In this document: in pieces, positions 18,254 to 26,751 of the stretch
Layout of the letters: every line of letters begins with the position of its first letter
Position numbering within the stretch: position 1 is the stretch's first letter
NCBI RefSeq assembly: GCF_900108915.1
Contig: NZ_FNYH01000007.1
Location: 62,001-126,000 of the forward strand
Reading direction: 5' to 3'
Source: Allopseudospirillum japonicum
GTDB taxonomy: Bacteria > Pseudomonadota > Gammaproteobacteria > Pseudomonadales > Halomonadaceae
Length of the DNA stretch: 64,000 nucleotides
Translations under genes and position numbers: made by a program
The notes under the pieces: generated by a model
Databases searched by the model: none
The model's input: the letters and a program-made list of their open reading frames with translations, nothing else
What the model was told of the DNA's origin: nothing

Positions 18254-18892
18254 GCTTGCGCTCTATTTTTATTCACCTTTAGCTTATATTTTTATGGGGG
18301 CTTTTCTCGCCTTAAGCACAGGGATTAGTTTTTATGGGCTAGACTTTTATCAGCGTCAACAAGCTGATTTACTGCCATTTTTTAATTTGCATCCTTGGTT
18401 ATATACGATTCTGGTGCCTGCTTTAGGTATGCGTCTTTGGGCGGAAGAAAAAGCTAGCCAAAGCCTCAAATTAATTTTAAGCCTAAATTTAAAAAATCAT
18501 GAATTGATCTTAGGTAAATTTCTGGCCGCTTGGTCTCTAATTGGTTTAACTTTGATTTTTAGTTGCCCGATGTGGATAAGTTTAGCTTATTTAGGGGAGC
18601 CAGATCATCAAGTGATTTTTAGTAGCTATTTGGGAAGCTGGCTGCTTGCAGGTATTTATTTAAGTATGGCGCAAGCTTTATCTTTATTGGCACGACATCA
18701 AATTAATGCTTGGCTACTGGCCTTGATAACAGGTTTGCTGATTAGTTTATTAAGTTTGGAGCATCTATTAGATTTTATTTTACCTTGGGTCTAGTGGCTT
18801 TGGCTGATATTGTATTTTTTATAATTAGTATTAGCTTTTGGTTGCTGATGAATCAGCTGTTTTTGACATATCAGAAGCATCAAGGATTTTAA
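18216..18892 (+). pseudogene. ABC permease, GldF-like, with apparent frameshift near 18790
   Basis: The open frame 18216-18794 gives 192 residues with five membrane helices (begins RHQGIYAVYLRELALYFYSP) and ends after LEHLLDFILPWV. In the -1 frame directly behind, about 32 codons (ADIVFFIISISFWLLMNQLF, then LTYQKHQGF) form the missing last helix expected in GldF and stop at 18892, 16 nt before the next start. This suggests a single-base indel, real or from sequencing, or programmed frameshifting. If the stop is real the product lacks its sixth helix. No clear slippery heptamer is seen. Confidence 0.7.
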
Positions 18893-18908
18893 GGCTAGGG
18901 GATAGCTT

Positions 18909-20681
18909 ATGTTTAAGTTAATAATAAAAGTCATCGCCCTTTTGGTAGCTTATATTAGTCTATTGTCAATCAATCAAAAATACCTTGCCCAATATACTTG
19001 GGATTTTACCGAAAACAAGATGTATACATTAAGTCATGCAAGTCAAAATTTGCTTGATCGGGTCACAGAAGAGATTCATTTTGATTTTTATTATTCTGAA
19101 TCGCTTGCAAGAGCCCATCCTAAATTTGCAGCTTATGCAAATAATGTACGTTATTTTTTACAGCACTATGCGGCGTACTCAGAAAAAATCCATTTTAATT
19201 TAATTGACGTACAGGCATTTTCGAGACAAGCCGCGCAAGCGCAAGCACTAGGGTTAAGTGCTGTCCCGACGGGGGCTTTGGCAAAAGATTTATACTTGGG
19301 TTTGGTGATGCAAAGTCCGCAAAAAAAGCAGCAAGTCGTGCCTTTTTTTTATCCCGATCAGGCACACTTGTTAGAGTATCAAATCAGCCAACACTTAGAG
19401 CAATTAATTCACCCACAAAAGGCGCGTTTGGGGGTGTTAACTTTATTGCCTTTACAAGGAAGCTTCGATTTTGAGAAGGCGCGCACGCGACCGGCTTGGC
19501 CATTGTGGCAAGCGTTAAATCAGCAATATCAGGTGACTTATTTGGGCAATAGCACAGCATGGCAAGCACAAGATTTTGATTTATTGCTGGTATTGGCCCC
19601 GCAACATCTTAACGCTAAGACACTTGCGCAGATTAAAGCTGCAATGTTAGCGCAAGTACCTGCATTAATTTTTGTTGACCCTCTCCCTGAAAGTCACACG
19701 TACCCAAGTATCAGTTCAGTCACAGATTGGCTTGCATCTTGGGGGATTCAGTGGTCGCAAGAGACTTGGACTGCGGATTTAAATCTTGGGGTGCAGGTGC
19801 AAAATGACCAAGGGCATATCGAAACCAACCCTAGTATTTTGCGTTTAACAAGCGATTATTTTGCTAAGGATCACCCAAGCAGTCAAAACTTGCAGCATCT
19901 TGTTTTTGCTAGTGCTGGGGCACTTGAGTTTAGTCAGACACATGAGTTGCAAGTACAACCTCTTGTGTGGACTTCGGGCCAAAGTGTGCAACAAGCCAAA
20001 GCGCTTTGGTCGACGGATGCCGCAACCTTGTTTGCACAAACGCCGCTAGGTGATGCTAGTTTTATTTTGGCTGCAGATATTCAAAGTGCCCAAGGTGAAC
20101 GTTTTGCCTTGATTGCGGATACGGATTTGTGGGATTTGCGTTTTTGGGGCCAAGAAACCCAAGTTTTAGCGAAACCTTATATTCAAGCTTGGGCCGATAA
20201 TGTGTCTTGGATATTGAATCTGGTTGATGTTTATTTGGGAGCACCAGAATTAACGGCTTTGCGTACGCCTTTAAATATTGAACGGCCTTTTACACGCGTC
20301 CAGGCTTTGCAGCGTCAAGCGGACATTGAGTTTCGTGCACAAGAAACTGTGCTAGCGCAAACCTTAGCAGAATTAGAGCAGCAATTAGCGCCTTTGCTGG
20401 AAGCCAATCAAAGACTGGATCAAGATCAAGTCGCACAATTGGAAGCCCTCTTGCTGCAAAAACAACAAATGCAACAAGCACTAGTCCAAGTGCGCCAACA
20501 ACTAGCGCAGCAAGTGCGGGCACTAGAATATTTACTGAAAGGATTAAATATTGTTATCTTTCCGCTAGGATTTACCTTGCTATGTGCAGGGTTTGCGTGG
20601 CATATACGTCAACGCAAGCGCACACGATTACTGGTATCTTTGCGTATAGCGTCGCAAAAACAGCACCAAGCAAACTGCTAA
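18909..20681 (+). CDS. GldG-like ABC system auxiliary protein
   Basis: 590 residues. N-terminal membrane helix (about residues 5-22), then the GldG/IFT52-like extracytoplasmic domain beginning KYLAQYTWDFTENKMYTLS, typical of the family, with GVLTLLPLQG and LLLVLAPQHL segments. A Q/L-rich coiled coil (about 480-545) precedes a C-terminal helix (LNIVIFPLGFTLLCAGFAW) and a basic tail. It is believed to be part of the membrane ABC complex with the two upstream genes. Ribosome site AGGGGAT before ATG 18909. Substrate unknown. Confidence 0.85.
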   Translation: MFKLIIKVIALLVAYISLLSINQKYLAQYTWDFTENKMYTLSHASQNLLDRVTEEIHFDFYYSESLARAHPKFAAYANNVRYFLQHYAAYSEKIHFNLIDVQAFSRQAAQAQALGLSAVPTGALAKDLYLGLVMQSPQKKQQVVPFFYPDQAHLLEYQISQHLEQLIHPQKARLGVLTLLPLQGSFDFEKARTRPAWPLWQALNQQYQVTYLGNSTAWQAQDFDLLLVLAPQHLNAKTLAQIKAAMLAQVPALIFVDPLPESHTYPSISSVTDWLASWGIQWSQETWTADLNLGVQVQNDQGHIETNPSILRLTSDYFAKDHPSSQNLQHLVFASAGALEFSQTHELQVQPLVWTSGQSVQQAKALWSTDAATLFAQTPLGDASFILAADIQSAQGERFALIADTDLWDLRFWGQETQVLAKPYIQAWADNVSWILNLVDVYLGAPELTALRTPLNIERPFTRVQALQRQADIEFRAQETVLAQTLAELEQQLAPLLEANQRLDQDQVAQLEALLLQKQQMQQALVQVRQQLAQQVRALEYLLKGLNIVIFPLGFTLLCAGFAWHIRQRKRTRLLVSLRIASQKQHQANC

Positions 20682-20697
20682 GCACAGTCGCATTTTT

Positions 20698-21714
20698 ATG
20701 AGGGTGGTGATGAACAAGGTCTTAAGTTTTCCTATTTGGCAAGTTGGTGTGTTTATCGCTCTCATAGGGGCAGGAATTTTTGCCTTACAACGTCAACCAC
20801 CACAGGTAGTGAGTGCTGAAAAGACCTTGCTTCATCCGTTGATTCCTGAGCAAATAGAACGGATTCACATCCAGACGACAGAAGTAATTAGTTTATACCG
20901 AGATTTACAGGCCCCTAATCCACAGTGGCGTTTGCAACAAAGAGCAGGTTATCTCGCCCAAGCTGATGATGCAGATCGCTTATTGCATCAGTTAAGTCAG
21001 GCACGCATTCTTGATATCAAAACTCAGGATACGAATGAATATGCCCATTTCGGGGTCGCCATGCCTGCACAAGATTTACCAGTACAAATACAGGTTTTTT
21101 CGCGTCAAGGGCCAGTTTTGGATGTATTGCTAGGTTATCCCAGTGCGCAAGGTCAATATGCGCGTTTCACTGCGGGAAAGGAGGTGTATCTGCTTGATCA
21201 AGTATTTGAGGTACCAACCCGAGTTGCTGCTTGGTTAGAGCCGCATTTGGTGGATATTCCTGCGGCGAATGTACATCAAATTTTATACTTCCGTGGGGAG
21301 CAAACCCAACCACATTTACATTTGCAACGACCAGAAGACGGCGCACCTTTGCAGGTTTTGTTACCTAAAAAGGAAACCAAATTAGATACCGCCTTGTTGG
21401 AAGGCTTAGCTATGAGCCTGAGTCAATTACAGTTAGAAGATGTTGCGCGGCAAGCGCCTCAACAGACGAGTATCATGCGTATACGCTTTATTACTTGGGA
21501 TGGATTAATTTTAGATGTCAAAGTTTACCAAGGAGGCTGGATTCATCTACAAGCGAGCACCTTACCGGAAACTGAGCCCGTTGCGGGGGCAAAAGCGCAC
21601 ACACTCAATCAAGCTTGGCAAGCAGGCTACTTCCTAATTAATCCTTATGCTTTTGAACAACTTTTGCAGACATGGGATAAGTTACAGCATCCACAATGGC
21701 CGCCTGAAGCCTAA
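20698..21714 (+). CDS. DUF4340 domain protein, partner of the GldAFG-like ABC system
   Basis: 338 residues; N-terminal helix (residues 12-28) then an extracytoplasmic beta-rich domain with repeated segments of the DUF4340 type (ERIHIQTTEVISLYRD, WRLQQRAGYLAQADD, LLHQLSQARILDIKT, YAHFGV). DUF4340 proteins regularly follow GldG-like genes. It begins 16 nt after that gene, so the four genes form an operon. The start may be ATG 20710 instead. Confidence 0.82.
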   Translation: MRVVMNKVLSFPIWQVGVFIALIGAGIFALQRQPPQVVSAEKTLLHPLIPEQIERIHIQTTEVISLYRDLQAPNPQWRLQQRAGYLAQADDADRLLHQLSQARILDIKTQDTNEYAHFGVAMPAQDLPVQIQVFSRQGPVLDVLLGYPSAQGQYARFTAGKEVYLLDQVFEVPTRVAAWLEPHLVDIPAANVHQILYFRGEQTQPHLHLQRPEDGAPLQVLLPKKETKLDTALLEGLAMSLSQLQLEDVARQAPQQTSIMRIRFITWDGLILDVKVYQGGWIHLQASTLPETEPVAGAKAHTLNQAWQAGYFLINPYAFEQLLQTWDKLQHPQWPPEA

Positions 21715-21992
21715 ACAGAGTGGATTCATTGCAAACTTTTGTTTAAATAAGTGAGTTTTTGTGTATATTAGCTTTACGCTGGTATTTTACCTCTGAGATC
21801 TTGGTGAGCCAAAACCTTGCTAAGCCTCAGTGATCTAGCAGATTAATCAGTAAAGACTCATCACACTTAGACATGCACTATGCTATGATGCGAGCCAGAT
21901 TAGCGGGTTTAAAGTAAATGCTTTAAACCTCAACCCTTGGGAAGGATGTGAATTTCACCTCCGTGGACCTAGATCGGACGTAGTCAATTTCC
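21715..21992 (+). other. 278-nt leader before the PilZ/HD-GYP gene
   Basis: Contains a perfect hairpin GTTTAAAG - TAAATG - CTTTAAAC (21907-21928) and a small palindrome GTGAA-T-TTCAC (21949-21959) close to the start codon. CTATGATGCG upstream could be a -10. It does not resemble the c-di-GMP riboswitches I know. Confidence 0.45.
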
Positions 21993-23825
21993 ATGCAAAC
22001 CTCCTCCGAGACATCCACTGATACAGAAGCACTGGATGAACAGCCAAAAGGCCAGTTATTAACCACACCGGAAAGCATTTATCGCTTATTGCACCGGTTG
22101 TCGGATAGTAATATCCCTTTAAAAATCCGTTTTAATGCGGTCGAAGGGGTCTATGGTACTTACGTGGTGAAAGCAGATTATAAAGAACGTATCGTGATTT
22201 TTGATGAAGTCATGCCCGAATGGGGTGGCAAATTAATGAGTCGTGGTACGCCTTTTTTCTTTGAGAGCTTTTATCAAGGTTGCCGGATTACTTCCAGTGA
22301 AATGCGTGCCATTGCGCGTGGCATGAAAGACGGTAGCGCCATTTATAAGGTGGCCTTTCCCGAGCAGCTAGATTATTTACAAAGACGGCGTTTTTTTCGT
22401 GCCACGATTCGGCGTGCGGTCGAAGTGAAAGTCGATTTAGGAACCTTCTCCGAGCCGTTAAAACGACATCTTGGTTTGTTAAGAGACCTTTCTGCGCAAG
22501 GTTGCCAAATCGAGTTTAATACAGATCAAAGTGATATCTTGCAAGCGGGACAAATCTTTGATCAATGTATTATGACTTATCCGAACGGACAAACGATTGA
22601 GTTCGGTGTCGAGCTGCGGCATGTGGCTTACAATGATAAGCGAGATATGACAGTTTGCGGGTGCCAATTTATTTTGTTAAGCGCTATGGACGAGCGTCGT
22701 ATTTCCTTTTGTGTGGCGGAAATCCAGCGTGATAACGCACGTTTTAGTTCGACAAAAGGGGTGGTTACTTCAGCATCGCCTTTGTTTATTCCTAAACCTG
22801 CAGAAGCAGAGGAAGCCACCAGCGAGCGTAAACGTGACTTACCTGAGTCTATTCGCTCCAGTGTTGAGGAAATGAAAGCACGTCAAGCTGAAGTCAACCG
22901 CCAGCAAAGAGAACAGCAAGTCCGCCAGGCGTATGCCAATGCACGCGCTGCAGTGAAATCTTTGGTAGCGAGGTTGCGTTTAAAACAGCCACTCCCCATG
23001 AGTTCCACCCGTGATGCTGTGGATCAGTTGTTAAATGCCTTGCATCAAGATCGTCAATATTTGCTTCTATTAACACGTATTCGTCAGCCTCAAGAATATC
23101 TGTTCGAACATAGTGTGAGTGTTGCCGTGTTAATGGCAGATTTGGCGCGTTCTCGTGGTGCCAATGATGAAGATTTGCGTCACTTATTATTGGCGGGTTT
23201 ATGTCATGATATAGGCAAGGGTTTAATTCCAGAACACGTCATTAATAAGCCAGGGCCACTGACACCAAGCGAAGCGCGTGTGATGGGCAAACACTCGTTA
23301 ATTACACGTGAATTATTGAGCCGTCAGCGTGATATTCCGGATATTGCCTTGCGTATTGCAACGGAAAACTGTGAACGTTTGGATGGTAGTGGACGCCCAG
23401 AAGGTTTAACCAAAGAGCAAATATCAACTTTTGGTCGCCTAGCTGCCGTAGCTGATGTGTATGATGCTTTGACCAATGAGCGTTGTTATCGTAATGCCGC
23501 TGTGCCTGCAGCTGCAATGAAGAAGCTTTATCGTGAGCCTGAACAATTTGATGCGTTTTGGGTACAGCAGTTGATTCGTGTTTTGGGATTATTCCCTGTC
23601 GGTTCTTTGGTGCGCTTTGAAAATGGTCAGCTTGCTTTTGTGACTGAGCTAAACGAGCAGGCGAAACCAAGTCGCGTACGTTTAGTTTATGATCTGAAGC
23701 AATTACAGCCCCTACCAGGCGAAGAAATTGATCTCAATCAAAATCAGGACTTGGGTAAACTGGTTGGGCCAGAAGAGCCTAGCCGTTATAACTTGTCTAA
23801 CCAAATGCTCGCGCCAAACCTTTAA
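21993..23825 (+). CDS. PilZ domain plus degenerate HD-GYP domain protein
   Basis: 610 residues. The N-terminal 240 residues resemble YcgR-type N-domain plus PilZ domain; the PilZ c-di-GMP signature is seen as RRRFFRATIRR near residue 130 and a later LRDLSAQGCQIEF (D/N-x-S-x-x-G). An HD-GYP domain covers about residues 340-560: GLCHDIGKG keeps the HD metal pair, but the HHExxDGxGYP motif is ENCERLDGSGRP, so two histidines and the tyrosine are lost. It may sense c-di-GMP through PilZ without hydrolysing it. Stand-alone gene. Confidence 0.85.
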   Translation: MQTSSETSTDTEALDEQPKGQLLTTPESIYRLLHRLSDSNIPLKIRFNAVEGVYGTYVVKADYKERIVIFDEVMPEWGGKLMSRGTPFFFESFYQGCRITSSEMRAIARGMKDGSAIYKVAFPEQLDYLQRRRFFRATIRRAVEVKVDLGTFSEPLKRHLGLLRDLSAQGCQIEFNTDQSDILQAGQIFDQCIMTYPNGQTIEFGVELRHVAYNDKRDMTVCGCQFILLSAMDERRISFCVAEIQRDNARFSSTKGVVTSASPLFIPKPAEAEEATSERKRDLPESIRSSVEEMKARQAEVNRQQREQQVRQAYANARAAVKSLVARLRLKQPLPMSSTRDAVDQLLNALHQDRQYLLLLTRIRQPQEYLFEHSVSVAVLMADLARSRGANDEDLRHLLLAGLCHDIGKGLIPEHVINKPGPLTPSEARVMGKHSLITRELLSRQRDIPDIALRIATENCERLDGSGRPEGLTKEQISTFGRLAAVADVYDALTNERCYRNAAVPAAAMKKLYREPEQFDAFWVQQLIRVLGLFPVGSLVRFENGQLAFVTELNEQAKPSRVRLVYDLKQLQPLPGEEIDLNQNQDLGKLVGPEEPSRYNLSNQMLAPNL

Positions 23826-23851
23826 CGCTTATGGGGTTATGTGCCTGTGGG

Positions 23852-24439
23852 TTAATGCACTTGGGGGTTTTGTTGAGCTGCTTGACGTGTTTGTGCAAAA
23901 GGGTCTGTGAGTGCCCAAGCAGCTTGGCAGCTGTAGCGATAGCTTAGGGTTAAAATATGGAGTAAATGTTCACGGGTGATAATTAGCGCGCAGCTAAAAT
24001 GTGTTTCATCCGTAGTACGTAAGTAAACACCAATACGCGCATCAGCTTGCGTACGTAGGCTGATTTCCTCCAAAAGCAAGTGTTCTGTTACCTCAGGTAG
24101 TGGTGTATCTTGACTTGGTTGCAATTGGCGTTCTGCCTGTGTTAATTCATGCCAAGCCAGCGTTTGTTGATGGGTACTTAACATACGATCTGCCATAGGG
24201 TGTTGCGCTTGTAACCATGTGGGAATTTTGCTAAATAAATGCGCAAGTAAACGCCTGGTGATGTAAAAGTCACGTCTTTGTCGCGCTTGGGTATGTAGAA
24301 TCCACACGAGGCGGTCTTGTTGAGGGTCAAAGCGAAAGCTGATATGGGTTGCGCACCAAAAGTCAGCAGCCATAAATGAATAAAATCCCTTAAATAGATG
24401 ATAAGACTGATGTATCAAGGCTTTAACACCTTGATACAT
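23852..24439 (-). CDS. Hypothetical protein downstream of the DUF6447-like gene
   Basis: 195 residues, soluble, rich in His/Gln. Segments ISFRFDPQQDRLVWILHTQ and RRDFYITRRLLAHLFSKIP suggest a small alpha/beta domain; nothing recognised. It starts 9 nt after the stop of the DUF6447-like gene, so the two are co-transcribed, and both diverge from the type I secretion operon. ATG 24373 is an alternative start (MAADFWCATHISF), which would give 173 residues. A role connected with secretion is only inferred from position. Confidence 0.6.
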   Translation of the reverse strand: MYQGVKALIHQSYHLFKGFYSFMAADFWCATHISFRFDPQQDRLVWILHTQARQRRDFYITRRLLAHLFSKIPTWLQAQHPMADRMLSTHQQTLAWHELTQAERQLQPSQDTPLPEVTEHLLLEEISLRTQADARIGVYLRTTDETHFSCALIITREHLLHILTLSYRYSCQAAWALTDPFAQTRQAAQQNPQVH

Positions 24440-24448
24440 AGCGAAAGC

Positions 24449-24688
24449 TTAGAAGCTGAATTTATCTTCAGTAGCGGTAGGTGATGGTGGTAATTCTGCT
24501 TTTAGAGCATTGGCATAGGCCATACGCGCGGTTTGCACTAAAGCAGTTTGCTGCTGTAAGCGAGCAAGCTCTTGCTCAGCTACGCGTAAATTCACAATCA
24601 GATTGCGTGCTTTCTCGTTTAAATCACTGACAGCATATTCTTGTCCGTCAATATTAATTTTTTGACTAGCTGCGTTTTCTTGGCTCAT
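24449..24688 (-). CDS. DUF6447-like small protein
   Basis: 79 residues. KINIDGQEYAVSDLNEKARN is followed by a helical QELARLQQQTALVQTARMAYANAL stretch, which matches my recollection of DUF6447 family proteins (short beta hairpin plus one long helix). No membrane helix. Such genes are often seen beside type I secretion or RTX loci, as here, where it diverges from a PrtDEF operon. Ribosome site AGGAG before ATG 24688. Function unknown. Confidence 0.72.
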   Translation of the reverse strand: MSQENAASQKINIDGQEYAVSDLNEKARNLIVNLRVAEQELARLQQQTALVQTARMAYANALKAELPPSPTATEDKFSF

Positions 24689-25014
24689 ATCGGCTCCTAG
24701 GAAAGCAAAGGGGTTGAAGAAAAAAGTGATAAGAAAGTTTCAAGCCGGCCAGTTTAACAAGCGCAGATGGTAAAGCAAAGCCCTGCCCTTTTAGAGGTTG
24801 ATTTGTACCTCAGCAAAGCCGATGTTTTGTTGCAATGTATCATAAGTGGTACGCCTTTTTCCTATCCCTAGGGGTTGTTTTTGGTATCATAAGCGCCATT
24901 TCCTTTAAGTGCTTTAAAACGTGCCTGTAAGTCGCTTAAGTGTTTTGATGCCTGAGTTTGTACTTAAAGGGTGATGACTTATTTATTTGTTGCTGTCGAG
25001 ATATTGGACTTTCT
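24689..25014. promoter_or_regulatory. Divergent control region between DUF6447-like gene and type I secretion operon
   Basis: Two kinds of direct repeats are visible: GTATCATAAG at 24837-24846 and 24883-24892 (46 nt apart), and TTAAGTG(C/T)TTT inside 24904-24915 and 24935-24946 (31 nt apart, about three helical turns). These could be operators. No clear promoter boxes were assigned. Confidence 0.5.
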
Positions 25015-26751
25015 ATGAAACAGACCAAGCGACCCTCGGATTTGCGCCTCGCACTGCAAGCGTGCCGTAATTCCTTTGTGACGGTCGGCTTTTTCAGCCT
25101 TTTTATTAACTTCCTGATGCTGGTACCACCGATTTATATGATGCAAGTCTATGATCGGGTGCTGTCGAGCCACAGCGAAGAAACCTTGCTGATGCTGACG
25201 CTGATCGTTGTTTTCCTCTTTACGATTATGGGCCTACTCGAATTCGTACGCTCGCGGGTGCTGATTCGCGTGGGTAACCGCCTCGATATGCATTTAAGTG
25301 AACGCTTATATACTGCGATGTTTACCCGAAGTGTCCGCCGCCCAGGTCCACAATCCGCCCAGCCGCTTAATGATTTAACGAGTCTACGTCAGTTTTTGAC
25401 CGGTAATGGATTGTTTGCATTTTTTGATGCGCCTTGGGTACCTATTTACTTAGCGGTACTTTTTTTAATGCATCCCCTCTACGGCTGGTTTGCCACAGGT
25501 GCTGGGGTGATTTTAATGATCTTGGCGATCACTAACGAAAAATCGACTAACAAACTTCTGGCGGCAGCCAATAGTGAGCATATTCAAGCCAGCAGCCTAG
25601 CTACTAGTAACCTACGTAATGCCGAAGTACTCCACGCGATGGGCATGTTACCTAATATTCGTGGCCGTTGGAAAAATAAACACCAAGAATTTCTCGCCAA
25701 GCAATCCCTTGCCAGCGACCGCGCCGGCGTCTTGGCCAATGCCTCCAAAACCTTGCGTACCCTGTTTCAATCCTTAATTTTGGGATTAGGGGCCTATCTG
25801 GTGTTAGAAAACCTGATGAGCCCTGGGATGATGATTGCCGGCTCCATTATTATGGGCCGCGCCCTAGCGCCGATTGATATGATGATTGGCAGTTGGAAAG
25901 GCTTTATCAGTGCGCGGGGAGCCTATGAGCGTTTAGAGGAATTACTCGAGGAGATTCCAGCAGAAACCCGCGGGATGTCCCTTCCGGATCCGGAAGGCAA
26001 GGTGACTGCCGAAAGTGTGATAGCGGTACCGCCGGGAGGGCAAAGCCCGGTGTTGCGGGGGATTAGTTTTGCGGTCGATCAAGGGGAAAGTGTCGGCGTG
26101 ATCGGCCCCAGTGCGGCGGGCAAATCCACCTTAGCGCGCGTTCTTTTAGGGATCTGGCCGGCGCAAGCGGGCAAAGTCCGTTTAGATGGGGCAGACATCA
26201 GCCAATGGAACCGAGACGAGCTAGGCCCCCATGTAGGCTACTTGCCGCAAGATATCGAACTTTTTGATGGCACCATTAGCGAAAACATCGCCCGCTTTGG
26301 TGAGCTTGATCCAGAACAAGTGGTGATTGCTGCGCGCAAAGCCGGCGTGCATGAGATGATTTTGCGCCTCCCGCAGGGCTACGATACCCCCATCGGGGCC
26401 ACCAGTGGTGCTTTATCCGGTGGTCAACGTCAACGGATTGGTTTAGCACGCGCCCTCTATGGACACCCACGCTTTTTGGTGTTGGATGAGCCCAATTCTA
26501 ACCTGGATGATCAAGGGGAAGCGGCGTTAATCCACGCGCTTAGCCAACTCAAGCAAGAAAAAGCCACCGTCTTTGTGATCAGCCACCGCCCCAGTATTCT
26601 CCGTGGCGTCGATAAAATTCTGGTCCTTCGGGAAGGGCAAGTGCACATGTTTGGGCCACGCGATCAAGTGATGGCGCAATTTACTGCCCTACCCAATCAA
26701 GCCGCCAAAGCCGTTGGTCAAACTGCCCCGCAAAGAGGTTCCCAAGCATGA
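25015..26751 (+). CDS. Type I secretion system permease/ATPase (PrtD family)
   Basis: 578 residues from ATG 25015. Six membrane helices in the first 300 residues (starts FFSLFINFLMLVPPIYMMQVYDRVLSS, characteristic of PrtD/AprD). ABC domain: Walker A GPSAAGKST, Q-loop YLPQDIELFDG, signature LSGGQRQRIGLARAL, Walker B FLVLDEPNSNLD, switch ISHR. It lacks the C39-like N-domain of HlyB types. Exports an unfolded substrate with a C-terminal signal directly to the outside together with the next two gene products. Its stop overlaps the adaptor gene start by 4 nt. Confidence 0.95.
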   Translation: MKQTKRPSDLRLALQACRNSFVTVGFFSLFINFLMLVPPIYMMQVYDRVLSSHSEETLLMLTLIVVFLFTIMGLLEFVRSRVLIRVGNRLDMHLSERLYTAMFTRSVRRPGPQSAQPLNDLTSLRQFLTGNGLFAFFDAPWVPIYLAVLFLMHPLYGWFATGAGVILMILAITNEKSTNKLLAAANSEHIQASSLATSNLRNAEVLHAMGMLPNIRGRWKNKHQEFLAKQSLASDRAGVLANASKTLRTLFQSLILGLGAYLVLENLMSPGMMIAGSIIMGRALAPIDMMIGSWKGFISARGAYERLEELLEEIPAETRGMSLPDPEGKVTAESVIAVPPGGQSPVLRGISFAVDQGESVGVIGPSAAGKSTLARVLLGIWPAQAGKVRLDGADISQWNRDELGPHVGYLPQDIELFDGTISENIARFGELDPEQVVIAARKAGVHEMILRLPQGYDTPIGATSGALSGGQRQRIGLARALYGHPRFLVLDEPNSNLDDQGEAALIHALSQLKQEKATVFVISHRPSILRGVDKILVLREGQVHMFGPRDQVMAQFTALPNQAAKAVGQTAPQRGSQA

